A stretch of 64,000 nucleotides of DNA from Closterium sp. NIES-65 (taxonomy: Eukaryota > Streptophyta > Zygnematophyceae > Desmidiales > Closteriaceae). A program made the translations under genes and the position numbers. Shown here in pieces: positions 34,280-45,800 of the stretch. Each line of letters starts with the position of its first letter. Position 1 is the stretch's first letter. The stretch lies in NCBI GenBank assembly GCA_948144175.1, contig CANXME010000494.1:31632-95631 (forward strand), written 5' to 3'. The notes beneath the pieces were generated by a model. It had not been told where the DNA came from and did not search any database. It worked only from the letters and a program-made list of their open reading frames with translations.

Positions 34280-35787
34280 TGTGAAAAGTTTGAAGAGAGA
34301 AGAGGGTTGCACTAGCAAGAATGAGGATACAAATTGCAAACCCTACAAGGGTTGTACTCGCTATAGAGCACCCCACTACAAGCTAGAGCATAAGATAACA
34401 TTCTGACACACCCCCATAGCCAAAGTGGGGTGTAATCAGCAGAGCAAGCAAAGGAGTACAAGCTCAGGGTGGATCACAATGTCACCACACATTCTGAGCA
34501 CAAGTTCAAGAAGCAATAGTTTAAGTTCACAATTATGAGCAAAGCTAGTGGTAGTCACAACGGGCTAGTGAGGAGGAGGAGAGAGAGTGAGAGGAGAGGA
34601 GATAGGAGGCGACGGATGAAGCTATAGACACACGGGCAACAGGAGGCACACTGGCACAGCGGCTACCGGAACAACGCTCCGCAATACTGGAGTAACTGGC
34701 CCCGCGGCTAAAGTAGCGGCAGACGAGCAACGGACCCACGGGCGGCTGGCCCAGCTGGCTACGACTGGGCTACCGGAGCAACTCCCCGGACTACAGGTGC
34801 TGCTGGCGACACGACGGCAACCTCCATTCAGCTTCCCCCAAACTATCCCACTCCCCCTGGCACACATCCGATGCTACACCGCTTGCTCCACTCCCCCTTC
34901 ACCCCCCCTTAGTAGCACTCCACCGGCTCCAACACGTCCACCCCCCCTCAGCGGCAGCTGCAGCACAAGGAGACAGAGGAGGAGGAGGAGGAGGAGCAGG
35001 GAACGGTACAGAGTGAAGTCACCCCCATACCCCTAACCCCCAAACCCTAATTCAGGAGAATGGGGAGTAGGAGGGGTGGGGCGCCAGTAGAAGCACTGGG
35101 GGACAGCGGGGAGGGCAGGGGCAGCGAGGAACGGGCCCACCACGGGCCTGGTACAGACGCCCGAGCCGCGCGCAGGCGGCCCGAGCCGCGCGCGGGCCTG
35201 GCGCCGTCCGTACGGGCCGCGCGCGGGCCTGGCGCCGCCCGTACGGGTCGCGCGCGGGCCTGGCGCAGCCCGTACGGGCCGCGCGCGGGCCTGGCGCAGC
35301 CCGTACGGGCCGCGCGCTGCCTGTACGGGCCGCGCGCAGGCCACGACGGGCGACGGGGGGCGACGCGCGGGTCCCCGTTGCGTGTCGCGGCGCCTCTAGA
35401 GGGCGACGCGCCGAACGACGGGGCAGAAGCCCGCCGCGCGCCTCGGGGCGCACAGAGGGCAAAGAACCGCCGCGCGCCTCGGGGCGCACGGCGAGCAGAA
35501 AACCGCCGCGCGCCTCGGGGCGCACGGCGGGAAGAAAAACTGCCGCACGCCACGGGGCGTGCGGCTCAGAGAGTAGTGGTAGTAGTTGCAGCAGAAACAA
35601 GGAGGTGGTAAGCCCACCCACAGGATCGATCCAAGGGGATCGACCTGCTCTGATAGCATGTGAAAAGTTTGAAGAGAGAAGAGGGTTGCACTAGCAAGAA
35701 TGAGGATGCAAATAGCAAACCCTACAAGGGTTGTACTCGCTATAGAGCACCCCACTACAGGCTAGAGCATAAGATGACATTCTGACA
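34280..35787 (-). mobile_element. NA1-c: 1.51-kb non-autonomous LTR element
   Basis: Two 129-bp LTRs (34280-34408 and 35659-35787) are flanked by the duplication TGGTG at 34275-34279 and 35788-35792, inside G2 integrase. The interior has a 30-bp tandem repeat (GCGCGGGCCTGGCGC-type, 35180-35335) and the hairpin array (35425-35566). No gag or pol is present. Confidence 0.95.
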
Positions 35788-36242
35788 TGGTGACCATGTG
35801 CTTCTCGACACATGCAACCTCAACCTCGGTCACCTTCCATCCAAGTTACGACCTCGCTTCTGCGGACCTTTCCTCCTAAAAGAGCAGGCCACTCCAATCA
35901 CATTCCGCTTGCGCCTACCAGTTACTTAGAAGATTCATAACGCCTTCCACGTGCAGCTTCTTAAACCCTATCGAGATCCAAATCAGCTGTACACGGAACG
36001 CCAACCTCCGCCGGCCCCTCCAGTCTTCGTGAATGATGAACCTGAGTACGAGGTTGAATTTGTGCTTGCACATCGTCGTCGTCGGCATGGCGCCCTGGAG
36101 TTTCTCATACGCTGGAAGGGCTATGATCCTTTTGAGGACAGCTAGGTCTCTGAAGAAGACATGAGTAATGCCCGACGTTCTCTCCGCGACTATCTTGTCA
36201 AGCAGGGTGTTACATCTACCACCCAGCTTTGAGGGGGGGAAG
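35788..36242 (+). pseudogene. G2 integrase tail, chromodomain and polypurine tract
   Basis: This encodes the HVLLDT-like GPF module and a chromodomain ([29 protein letters not shown]). TAG replaces the Trp after FEDS. The frame ends TSTTQL, followed by the purine tract GAGGGGGGGAAG at the LTR border. Confidence 0.88.
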
Positions 36243-36577
36243 TGTGAGAGTACGCCGACGTTCGACATATTTCTCATTTCTATATTTTTACTCTATCTAA
36301 TTCTCCTTATTTTCCTCTTTCATTTGCACTTTATTTCACCTCAATCGGACTAATATTCTATTTTCTAGAGCTTTCCGATTATTTCACTTATTTGGTATTT
36401 TCAGCACCGACATTTACATTATACGGCACCGACAACACCAACAGTGGTATACAAGGCGTAATCTCGTCAGAATCCGAAGTGCCAAGGGGCTTGCGTGCTT
36501 ATGCGCACTAATGATTATCTATTCTAGAAGAGCGCGTTCCCGAAGGTTCGGATTATCTGTTGTTTCTCTATATTTCT

Positions 36578-36952
36578 TGTCAGTAGATCTGCACTGTGGA
36601 TGCCTGATTGATCCTGGAGAGGGTTACAGGCGCGTTCGCCTGGGGGGTTATGGGCGCACTGACCCGCTACTGAAACAAGCCCTTTTATCCCAATGGTCTA
36701 GTGGTTGGGATTCTGACATGGTATCAGAGCGGTCTCGGGTTCGATTCCCGGTGTATGCACATGTAGGCCGTTGCCGCTGTGCTTAGTCCTGGGCCTCCCA
36801 ATATGGGGAGGTGTTAGTAGATCTGCACTGTGGATGCCCGATTGATCCTGGAGAGGGTTACAGGCGCGTTCGCCTGGGGGGTTATGGGCGCACTGACCCG
36901 CTACGGAAACAAGCCCTTTTATCCCAATGGTCTAGTGGTTGGGATTCTGACA
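36578..36952 (+). mobile_element. TRIM-C: 375-bp TRIM in the G2 LTR
   Basis: Two 141-bp LTRs (36578-36718 and 36812-36952) have the primer-binding site TGGTATCAGAGC at 36719-36730 and a purine tract ending at 36811. The duplication TTTCT is at 36573-36577 and 36953-36957. The G2 5' LTR shows the empty site TATTTCTGAGTATAAATA near 16790. The tRNA-like module is present as in TRIM-B. Confidence 0.95.
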
Positions 36953-37414
36953 TTTCTGAGTATAAATATGCCTTTTGAAGAAATGAGGAATGAAATGACT
37001 ACGGAAAATGTGGGTACAAGTAGGAAACCTAGAAGTGTTGTACCCTATAGTGTCTACCCCACTACAGCCTAGATAGACCATAGCATATAAGTTTGACACA
37101 CCCCCATAGGCAAAGTGGGGGAGAACAAGAGGTCACAAGACCAATCAAGCAAAGCAAAGCAAGCTAAGGGTGGATCACAACGTCACCACACATTCCGAGC
37201 ACAAGTTCAAGGCCACAAGGCCAGTTCACATGCAAGATCATATATAAAGGAAAACAAGCAAGTGCAGGTATAGAAAGATCACAGTACAAGCAAGGTCAAG
37301 AAGTGAGCAAGTGAGGCCAAGTAGGCACAAGACCTAGCATCGTACAGAAGCGCTGATGATCACAAGGCGGAAGTGCCTTGGTAAAGATATCAGCAGTGTT
37401 GGCCTCACAGGCCA

Positions 37415-40215
37415 CGTAAGCAAGGCGAACCTGACCACGCTACTGCAGCTCACGAGCAAGGAAGTAGCGAAGAGCAATGTGCTTCGTTCTGTGCTCCATT
37501 ATGTGCTCTCGACACAAGGCCAGCATGGCCTTGTTGTCTATGTACAGAACTGGAAGAGAACGAGGCGGCTCTCCTAGGTCAGTCAGCAGGTAGGTAAGCC
37601 AGCGTAGCTCCTGTGCAGCCATGGCCCCCGCGTAGATCTCAGCCTCACAGCTGGAGCCGAGAACAAAAGACGAGCGGGTAGACCGCCACGAAACAGAGCC
37701 GGAACTAAGGCTGAAGGTGTAACCTTGTGATGACCGCTGCGTAGCCTGGTCGTCAGCCCAAGAAGCGTCTGCGTGACCTGTAAGGACCACTGAACGCCGC
37801 CCTCCAAGCACTAGCCCCATGCCCGACGTACTGCACAAGTAGCGCAACACCCTCTTCGCTGCAGCCATGTGCTCTAGTCAGTGTCTCCCAGGAGCAACAT
37901 AGCGTGCCAAGATGCTAAGAGGGTATGCAAGGTCAGGTCGAGTGCAGGTCATAAGGTACATGAGGCAGCCAACAAGCTTTGGGTACGGGCCACTCGGCTC
38001 TACGGACTCATCCGAAGGCAGAGCTGAGAGCGAGTGGCGAGTAGACAGAGGAGTGGCCTGAGGCGAGGAGTACGTGAAGTCGAAGCGCTGAAGGACCTGC
38101 TGCACCATGTGTGACTGAGTCAGGGTAACGGTGCGCTGTGCTCTGTCCTGGGTGATCTGCAAGCCAAGATAGTTGCGCAGTTCACCCAGGTCTGTGCACG
38201 TGTGTCTCTTCTGCAGCTCGGACTTCACGTGGGCGAGTCCAGCAGTGTCAGCAGTGGCAAAGACAAAGTCGTCGACGTACACGAGGATGTAGAACGGCGG
38301 CAAAGAGGTGTCGGTGCGCAGAAACAGCGACGGGTCGGCAGTAGAAGGAGCAAACCCAAGAGCCGCAAGTGTAGTCCTCAGTGTGTCGTGCCACTCACGG
38401 GGCGCCTGGCGGAGACCGTAGACTGGCCGCCGGAGGCTCCACTGGGTACCAGGAGGAAACGACCCAGTGAAACCAGGTGGGCGGCGCAGCCAGATCTCCT
38501 CGTGCAGGCTGCCCTGCAAGAAGGCTGTGCTAAAGTCAAGAGAGTGAAGCTCGTAGTCGCGCTGAGCGGCTATGTGCAGCAACACCCGAAGAGTGGTCAT
38601 CTTCAGGGTGGGAGAGAAGGTCTGAAAGTAGTCAACTCGCTGCCGCTGACTGAAGCCTCGAGCCACGTAACGCGCCTTGAAGACAGGCGGAGAACCCGGC
38701 AGCCGCTTCACCCTGAAAATCCACATGCCACTGACAATGTTCGCCCCAAGTGGGGGAACCTCGTCGACGTAGGTGCCTGTGGACTTCCAGGAACCCATCT
38801 CTGCGTCCATGGCTGACTGCCACTGTGAGGAGTAGGGACCCTCGATCGCCTCAGCGTACGATCGAGGAGTCGGGATGTCTAGTGCATCCGGGTCTCCCTC
38901 AGGGGCAATCAGCGTGGACACGAGATGATGCAAAGCAGCAGCAAAACACTGGAACTCCTCCTGCCTGTCCTCAAGGACGTCCGTGCTAAGAGCACACTCA
39001 CCCCCGACGGACGGAGGATAGACAGACTCAGACTCAGCAACAAGACTAGCAGGGTAGTCTAGACGACAGCGACTAGCAAAGTCGACGAGCTCAGCAACTA
39101 AGGCAGACGCAGCAGTGGACTTAAAGGAAGGGTCAGTGACAACAGTAGCCAGGAGACGCGTGACAGTATGACTGGCAGCACGACGAGAGTCAGACTCCGG
39201 GTCAGCAAGGATAGGAAGAGAGGATTCTGGAGGAGACGGCAACGGGACACGCAGAGGAGCAGTGGAAGGACGCAGTGCCATCCGGTGTGTGCCTGGGACC
39301 GTAGGAGGACGCGGACGCGGAGCACGACGACTAGTGCGAGCAGCACGAACAGGCGACGCAGGACAAGACGCAGGCTCACGACGCTCAGCAAGACCTCCAG
39401 TAGGACCAGTGTAGGGAGAAGGAGCAGGTAGGGGGGAGGCGGGCTGTAACTGTGACCGCGACTGGACAGGCTGTAGACACTCTAAGGGAGGAGCAGGACC
39501 AGTAGAGGGAGGGAGACCAAGAACCTGCTCAAGGAGCGGAACGAAGTACGGTCGCGGCCGCGCAGCGCCTCCAGAACCAGCAGGGACAGCACCAGTACCC
39601 CCAGCGGCAGCACCAGCACCAGCAGCACCTCCAGCTTCAACAGCGCCAACTCCAGCACCCTCAGAAGCACCAGCGCCAGCAGCACCACCAACGCCAACAC
39701 CCCCAGCAGCTCAAGCTTCAGCAGCTCCAGCAGCACCAACTCCAGCAGCGCCAGCAGCTCCAGCAGCACTAGCTCTAGCAGCTCCAGCACCACCAACAGC
39801 AGGACCAACTCCAGCAGCCCCAGCAGCACCCCCAGTCCCAGCAGCTCCAGTACCGCCAGTACGAGCACCTCCAGGACCAGTGGCTCTAGTAACTCCAGTG
39901 CCGACCCCAGGGTCAGCAGCAACCGTAGCACCTCCAGCTCCAGCAGCACGGCTCCAGCGCCGGGCAAACCACTCGCGCAGCTCCTGTGGAGAGGGTAGGT
40001 CCCACCTCGACGAAGCACCGCCAGAGGCCACACGAGCAGACCCAGCACCCCTAGGCTCCGCACCCCCAGGCTCATCACCTCCAGGCTCCGCACCCCTAGG
40101 CTCCGCACCCCCAGGCTCAGCACCTCCAGACTCAACACCCCCAGGCTCAGCACCCCTAGACTCAGCACCCGCAGGCTCAGCACCCCTAGCAGCACCAGAG
40201 TCAACAGCTACCCTC
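37415..40215 (-). pseudogene. C2 linker, reverse transcriptase and RNase H
   Basis: RT (467-codon frame, 37878-39281) holds ILVYVDDFVFATAD and GLQITQDRA. RNase H (37440-37868) holds GYTFSLSSGSVSWRSTRSS, CEAEIYAGAMAAQELRW and YIDNKAMLALCRE. The two are separated by TGA where C1 has Arg (RHRPEHM), and RNase H ends early with TAG after ARELQ. The Ala/Gly/Glu-rich linker occupies 39300-40215. C1 and C4 hold the same domains. Confidence 0.9.
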
Positions 40216-40250
40216 AGCATCAAAGGTAAGGACACTGGGGGTAGCCATGA
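40216..40250 (-). pseudogene. C2 gag remnant fused to linker
   Basis: The gag start MATPSVLTFDAEG is kept on the minus strand and runs directly into the pol linker sequence (DSGAARGAEPAG frame). This shows a deletion of almost all of gag, protease and integrase. At the junction the two frames overlap around AGCTGTTGA, which closes the gag frame after about 15 codons. Confidence 0.8.
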
Positions 40251-41101
40251 CAGCAGTGGTGTAGTAGGGAGTGCTCTCACCAGTCCGTGTGGGTAGGGCC
40301 GGGGCGCGCCGGTAGGAACAGGGCTGCAACTGCGGTGGCAGCGACTCGACAGTGGCAGTAGCGGCTCGATGGCGGCTCGGCGGCAGCGGCTCGGTAGTGG
40401 CGGCTCGACGACGGCTTCGACGGCTCGGCGGCTCAGCTGCTCGGCGGCTCGGCGGCTCGGCGGCTCGGCTGCTTGGCGGCTCGGCGGCTCGGCGATGAAG
40501 GGGCCGGGGAGGGGCCGAAAGAGGCGGCGACGGGGCCGCAAGGGGCGGCAACGGGGCCAAAAGGGGCGGCGACGGGGCCGCAAAGGGGCCGCGAGGGGCC
40601 TCGAAGGGCGGCGACGGGGCCGCTAGGGGCGGCGACGGGGCCGCGAAGGGCGGCGACGGGGCCGATAGAGGCGGCGACGGGGCCGCAAAGGGGCCGCGAG
40701 GGGCCTCGAAGGGCGGCGACGGGGCCGCTAGGTGCGGCGACGGGGCCGCTAGGTGCGGCGACGGGGCCGCAAAGGGGCCGCGAGGGGCCTCGAGGGGGGC
40801 GGCGACGGGGCCGCTAGGGGCGGCGACGGGGCCGCGAAGGGGCCGCGAGGGGCCTAGGAGGGCGGCGACGGGGCCGCAAAGGGCGGCGAAGGGGCCGCTA
40901 GGGGTGGCGACGGGGCCGCTAAGGGTGGCGCGAGGGGCCGTGAGAGGGGCCTCTAGGAGGGCGCGACAGGCCGCTAAGGGCAGGGGCGACTCGACGAGAA
41001 GGCGGCCCACGGGGCGCGCCTCGGGCAGGGGCGACTTGCGCTCCGGTCAGGAGAAAAAAAAATCGATTTCAGTGGTGGGCCCTAAGAAGCGTTCCCTCTA
41101 G
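40251..41101 (-). repeat. C2 leader with GC-rich tandem repeats
   Basis: GGCGGCTCGG-type repeats (40380-40500) are followed by a GGCGGCGACGGGGCCGC-type array (40510-40950). The position matches the C1 leader repeats but the unit differs. Overlapping long open frames on both strands come only from the repeat. Confidence 0.8.
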
Positions 41102-41300
41102 GGAACCTGCTCTATACCATGTGAAGAAATGAGGAATGAAATGACTAAGGAAAATGTGGGTACAAGTAGGAAACCTAGAAGTGTTGTACCCTTTAGTGTC
41201 TACCCCACTACAGCCTAGATAGACCATAGCATATAAGTTTGACATGCCTTGTACTCACCTTTAGTGCAACATTCTCGAGTGGAAATTCGATCCTGTGACA

Positions 41301-41755
41301 GACATTTTACGCTGACAACAAGGCCATAATCCTCCTCTGTCGAGAGCCTCAACTGGGGAGCAGAGTCTAGCATATTGACGTGAGGTACTTCCTCCTGCGA
41401 GAGTTGCAGCGACGCGACCATGCTCGCCTGGACTTTGTGGCCTCAGAGGCCAACACTGCAGACGTCTTCACCAAGGCCTTGGCGCTTGGTGACCACCACA
41501 GGAGCTGTGTGTAGTTGGGGCTTGTTGAGGTAAGCCCTCGGTTGCTGTAGTCTTGTTGCTTGCTCTGCTTCTCGTACTTTCCTATATATATACTAGTGAA
41601 CTCTTGAAGTGGCCTTGTGGCCGCATGCTTGCACTCGGAATTTGTGTGGTGTCCTTGAAATTCTTCCTGAGCTTGCTTTGCTTCTTGCCGACTGGTCTTG
41701 TGACCGTTTCTCTACCTTGCTTGTTTTGATGCCCCTCACTTAGCCTAAGGGGGCG
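41301..41755 (+). pseudogene. Copia C0 RNase H C-terminus and 3' untranslated region
   Basis: This continues the copia broken at 16461: FYADNKAIILLCREPQLGS, then HIDVRYFLLRELQRRD, ARLDFVASEANTADVFTKAL. It has premature TAGs. The 3' region ends with AGCCTAAGGGGGCG, a purine tract before the LTR. The sequence is collinear with C4 at 60585-61039. Confidence 0.9.
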
Positions 41756-41869
41756 TGTCAAATATCATAGTTATGGGCTGTAGTGAGATGCATTCTAGAG
41801 GGTACAGATGTTAGGGTCTCCTATTTGTATCCAACACCTTGCTAGTTCATCTATTCGGTTGTTCGCTAA
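41756..41869 (+). repeat. C0 3' LTR (right border approximate)
   Basis: Begins TGTCAAATATCATAG and shares the LTR core of C1 and C4 (TGTAGTGAG, TTAGGGT, TTTGTATCC). The right border is set by where G4 pol resumes at about 41870. Confidence 0.7.
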
Positions 41870-42759
41870 CTTTAAGAATTACGTACTGCTCGACACACAC
41901 AACTGAAGACTGCCCGTCGTGCCGAAATTACGACCGCGCTACTATGAGGACGTGTCTCATGTGAAGGGTCCGCTGGATCTGGTCCGCGACCAGAATCTAC
42001 ATGCCTGGTCCGGGGTTCTGGTCCGACGGACCCACTTGGCGGGCCAGCGTTGGACCAGACACGGACTGGTCTGCCTGATGGGTCGCGCTTCGGGCTGCAC
42101 AGTATTTGCGAGATGCAGCAGTAGCGACGAATTTGAAATTGAGTTACCATTTTTCTTCGCCTGCACAAAAATCTCACGCGAAACTTACCACACAAGAAAT
42201 TTCGCAAAAACAAAATGTTTTACCACCCACTTTTTACGGACCTGGCGCGGGCTGGTCTGGAGGGCCAAATAAATGGCACCATTTTAGTGCCATTCGAATG
42301 GAATAACGGGGTTACAAGCCCCGCATGCTGGTCCCGGTCCGCCCTGGTTCACGTGCTGGTTCTTGAGCTGGTCCGTCGGGTCCGAGCCGGACCCACGTGG
42401 ACTCAGACATCTGAGACACCCTCTGAACCATTCCAAATCAGCCACATGATCACCCCAGTGACCACCCACTTACTGTTGCCAACAGACTGGTACATCAGCC
42501 CATCATTCCACGCCAACCTGCTTCGCCCTAACATCCCAACCACGAGCCAACTGCCTCGTCACCGCCCGCCATCCATGACTCGCCCTACATCGGAGCCGAT
42601 CATCGAGCCCGAAAAGATTCTGAGCCATCGAATTCGACACCCTTTGGGAATCAGGAGGATCGAGTTCCTCGTTCACTGGAAGGACCGCACACCAACTGAG
42701 AATAGCTAGGTGCCTTTGGCCAACATTGAAAACCACCCTGCCCTGCAAGTGTACCTGAG
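41870..42759 (+). pseudogene. G4 pol C-terminus with diverged chromodomain
   Basis: Before the inserted segment the frame reads VLLDTHN, stop, PKLRPRYYE. After it the frame reads PFQISHMITPVTTHLLLPTD, FHANLLRPNIP, EKILSHRIRHPLGIRRIEFL and VHWKDRTPTENS, then TAG in place of Trp, and ends HDIHALA. This is the end of a Ty3/gypsy integrase with chromodomain, of a different family from G1 and G2. Confidence 0.75.
41952..42419. mobile_element. Possible 468-bp non-autonomous insertion in G4
   Basis: The segment interrupts the YYE/GPFQI stretch of the G4 polyprotein. It starts GTGTCTCA and ends TGAGACAC, an 8-bp perfect inverted repeat, and contains many GGTCCG/CGGACC motifs on both strands. It has no open frame. 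I find no clear target duplication, so its class is open. Confidence 0.4.
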
Positions 42760-42810
42760 GAGCCGGTGTTTCCACGATATACACGCACTCGCGTAGTGGA
42801 GGGGGCTTCT

Positions 42811-42812
<2 letters not shown>

Positions 42813-42845
<33 letters not shown>

Positions 42846-42863
42846 GGGCGGGGGGGGGGGGGG
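42813..42863 (+). repeat. Poly-G tract, left part
   Basis: A run of about 31 G, TTGGGC, then a further G run ends where C5 begins. It follows the G4 stop codon where a polypurine tract is expected. Confidence 0.95.
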
Positions 42864-45800
42864 TGTTGGGCTGAAAAGGCCCTAAGGATCTTTACAGAGG
42901 ATAACTCTGGGTAGGATACTTTGTAATAGCGGAAGCGTTTAATGAAGCTTTGTGAACCGACCTTGCACTAGTGTGTGAGAGCAAAGTAGATTAAATTATA
43001 TTGAAAGGATACAAGCTTATATAATAATACAGGGAATATGAAGAGATACGGTTATAACTACTTCTACTGTTGCTGTTGCGGTTCGATACAGTGCGACTCG
43101 GGCAACTGCTCTGTAACGAGTCAGTTGTGTGTCCTTAACTGTCACGCTGTTCTTGTCAGGTCAAGGGTCAGCGACCTTTGACTTTCGCGTAACTTCCTGC
43201 AGCCGATTCAACCTCGGAGGGTTGACTCGCAGGTGCTTCGGTGTAGGTTGCCTCGCTTCTGGTGCAATGTTTTGACACTGCTGAAGCGTTTAAGTTCCAT
43301 TGTTTCCAACACTCCCCTTCGCTTCTGGAGTGTCGCTACTGGTGACGTGGCTCTGTCCAGTCAGCAGCATGCAGTATTCGAACTTCTGCTTTCCGAGCTT
43401 CTTGGTCAAGTAATCGGCTCCCATCTCAGACGTGGGACAGTATGACAGTTCGAGTTTCCCCTTCTCGATCTCGTCCTTCACGAAGAAATAGCGCAGGGCA
43501 ATGTGTTTCGTCCTGTTTGCGAAGCCGTTCTTGTTGGCGATGCGAATTGCTGACTGGTTGTCGCAGAACACGGTGAAGCTGGGTAACTCGGCTAACTTCG
43601 CTTCTTCCAGCAGTTCGCGAAGGTAAAGTCCCTCCTTGGTGGCTGAGCAGAGTGCGATATATTCCGCTTCAGCTGAAGACAGTGCGATTAACTCCTGCTT
43701 ACTCGACTGCCAGGAGATAGGACCGATAGGCTCGAGGCGGTAGACATAGCCGGTGCGTGAGCGCCTATTGTCAGTGTCGCCGGCGTGATCGGCGTCGACG
43801 TAGCCGATTAGCTTGGTCGGTGTAGTTGCGTTTTTGTGATAAGTTAGTCCGATCGTCGCGGTGCTGACGAAGTAGTGGAGAGCGCGATCGAGTTCCGCCA
43901 GATGCTCTGCTTCAGGCTTCTTGAGATAGGTGGCGAGCTGACTCGCGGAGTAGGATAAGTCGGGACGGCATGTGACTGCTGCGAAGAGAAGACACCCAAG
44001 CTTCTTCTGATAGTCGCGTATGCCGGCAGGCTTGAGTAGAATAGATCGTTCCTTTTCGGTTCCTGACGTGTAGCGGTAAGGCGTGGAGAGGGCGCTTGGT
44101 GTGAGACCGAAGCGTTTCGCGATGGTGTCGGCGTATTTCTCGGCGCTGAGGTAGATCGCGTCCTTCCCTTCTCGGATGTTGAGTCTGAGATATTGCGTGA
44201 CGGTAGATGAGACGGTGAGGGTAAGGTCCTTCTGCAGCTCCCCTTCGAACCACGTGGCGATGCCGTCGGTTGACCCAATGTAGAGGAGATCGTCCACGTA
44301 GACGATCAGGAGAACGTAGTCGCTTCCCTTTGTGAGGCGGTACATGCCCTGGTCATGCGGGAGTTGTTTAAAACCAATGCGGATAAGGCGGGTGTGCAGG
44401 TACTGCTGCCACAGTCGCGGTGCCTGCTTGATCCCGTAGAGCGACTTAAGCAGCTGACAGACTTGATTGGGTTCACCGTGGGAGCCGTGCGGGAGCTCGA
44501 CGAAGATTTCTGCATCCACAGGTGCGTAGAGAAAAGCGTTTGCGACGTCGATTTGTCGCAGTTTCTTTTTCTTCATGGCGGCGATGGCGATGAGGATTCG
44601 GAGTGAGGTGTGACGGCTGACCGGAGCGAAGGTTTCGGTGTAGTCTCTTCCGAGCTCCTGGTCAAAGCCGCGCACGACCCAGCGAGCTTTGAATTTGTCG
44701 ATGGTGCCGTCAGCTTTCGTCTTCACACGGAAGACCCACTTCCCGGTAAGGATAGTCTTGTTTTGTGCTACGCCGATGGGAACGATTTTCCAGGTGTTGC
44801 GCTCCTCCAGTGCCTTCAGCTCTTTGTCCATGGCTTCACGCCATTTCTCCCTATGTTCCCCCCCCAGAGCCTGTTGAACCGTCGCAGGCTCTTTAGGAAT
44901 GGCGGCGCCATGGACTGCGGTGACGAGTCCAAGGATTTGGAGGCCACTCTGTGTGTAGCGGGGGAGTGTGCCGGGGAGAGTGTTGTCCTCGGGATAGGCT
45001 GCTTCGTCTCCCTCTTCTGGATCAGGTATGAAGTTTGGTCCTATGCGTTCAGCTTCGTCGGTGTTGACTCTTGCAGGTGTTACGTAACCGTTGTCGGCGA
45101 AATGGTAGTAGATTTCGGCGTTGTTACTGTCGCGCGGGTTTTCGTCATCCATGGGGACGTTGACGGAGCAGTACGGGAGTGGTCCGGCTGCTTCCGAGGC
45201 TCCTTCCACGTTCTGCTCGTCCCAGTCAGCTTCGTCTTCTGCCGATGCGAAGGCTCGGTTGCCACGGAAACCACCTGTGGGGTCTCGGTTCTCGTCCAGG
45301 TTGGCAAGATAAGTTTGCATGGTGAGTCGTTCGTAGAAGATGATGTCACGTGCTGCCACTGTTTCCTTCGTGTGGACGTCGAAGATTTTCCATGCGTTGT
45401 AGTGTTTTTCGATGCCCAGGTGTAGCCCCCACTGTGCTCGTTGCGAAAATCGGCCGGCCCGTGCAGATGGTGGTCGGTACTGTACCATGCACCCAAAAAC
45501 TCGTAACATTTTTGTGTTGCCCAATTTCCCGGTCCACAGCAGATGCGGTGATGCGTTGTTCGGGAGTGACGACGAGGAGAGCAAGTTGTGTAGCATTACA
45601 GCGTGGTCCATCGCTTCTGGCCACTGGTGGTTGGGAAGCCGCATGCCACGTAACAGTTTCCGCATGGTGTTTTGGAGGGTCCTGTTCAGCCTTTCTGCTA
45701 CACCCTGTTGTTGATGGGCGTAAGGAAGGGAGATGAGGCGCTTGATGCCTTTCTCAGCCAGGTAGTTCTTGAACCTCGTCGAGGTATATTCTCCTCCTCC

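Larger units (their letters stand above)
36974..41244 (-). mobile_element. Copia C2: internally deleted relative of C1 (4.3 kb)
   Basis: Two 125-bp LTRs (36974-37098 and 41120-41244) are flanked by the duplication TGCCT (36969-36973 and 41245-41249). The primer-binding site TGGTATAGAGCAGG lies next to the right LTR and a CTATGGGGGTG purine tract next to the left. Gag after about codon 13, protease and integrase are missing, while RT and RNase H remain. It lies inside the G2 3' LTR. Confidence 0.95.
36243..41300 (+). repeat. G2 3' LTR, split by TRIM-C and C2
   Basis: Removing the two insertions and one copy of each target duplication leaves about 402 bp, against 401 bp for the 5' LTR. Its segments are 36243-36577, 36953-36973 and 41245-41300, and it ends CCTGTGACA. 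Confidence 0.92.
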
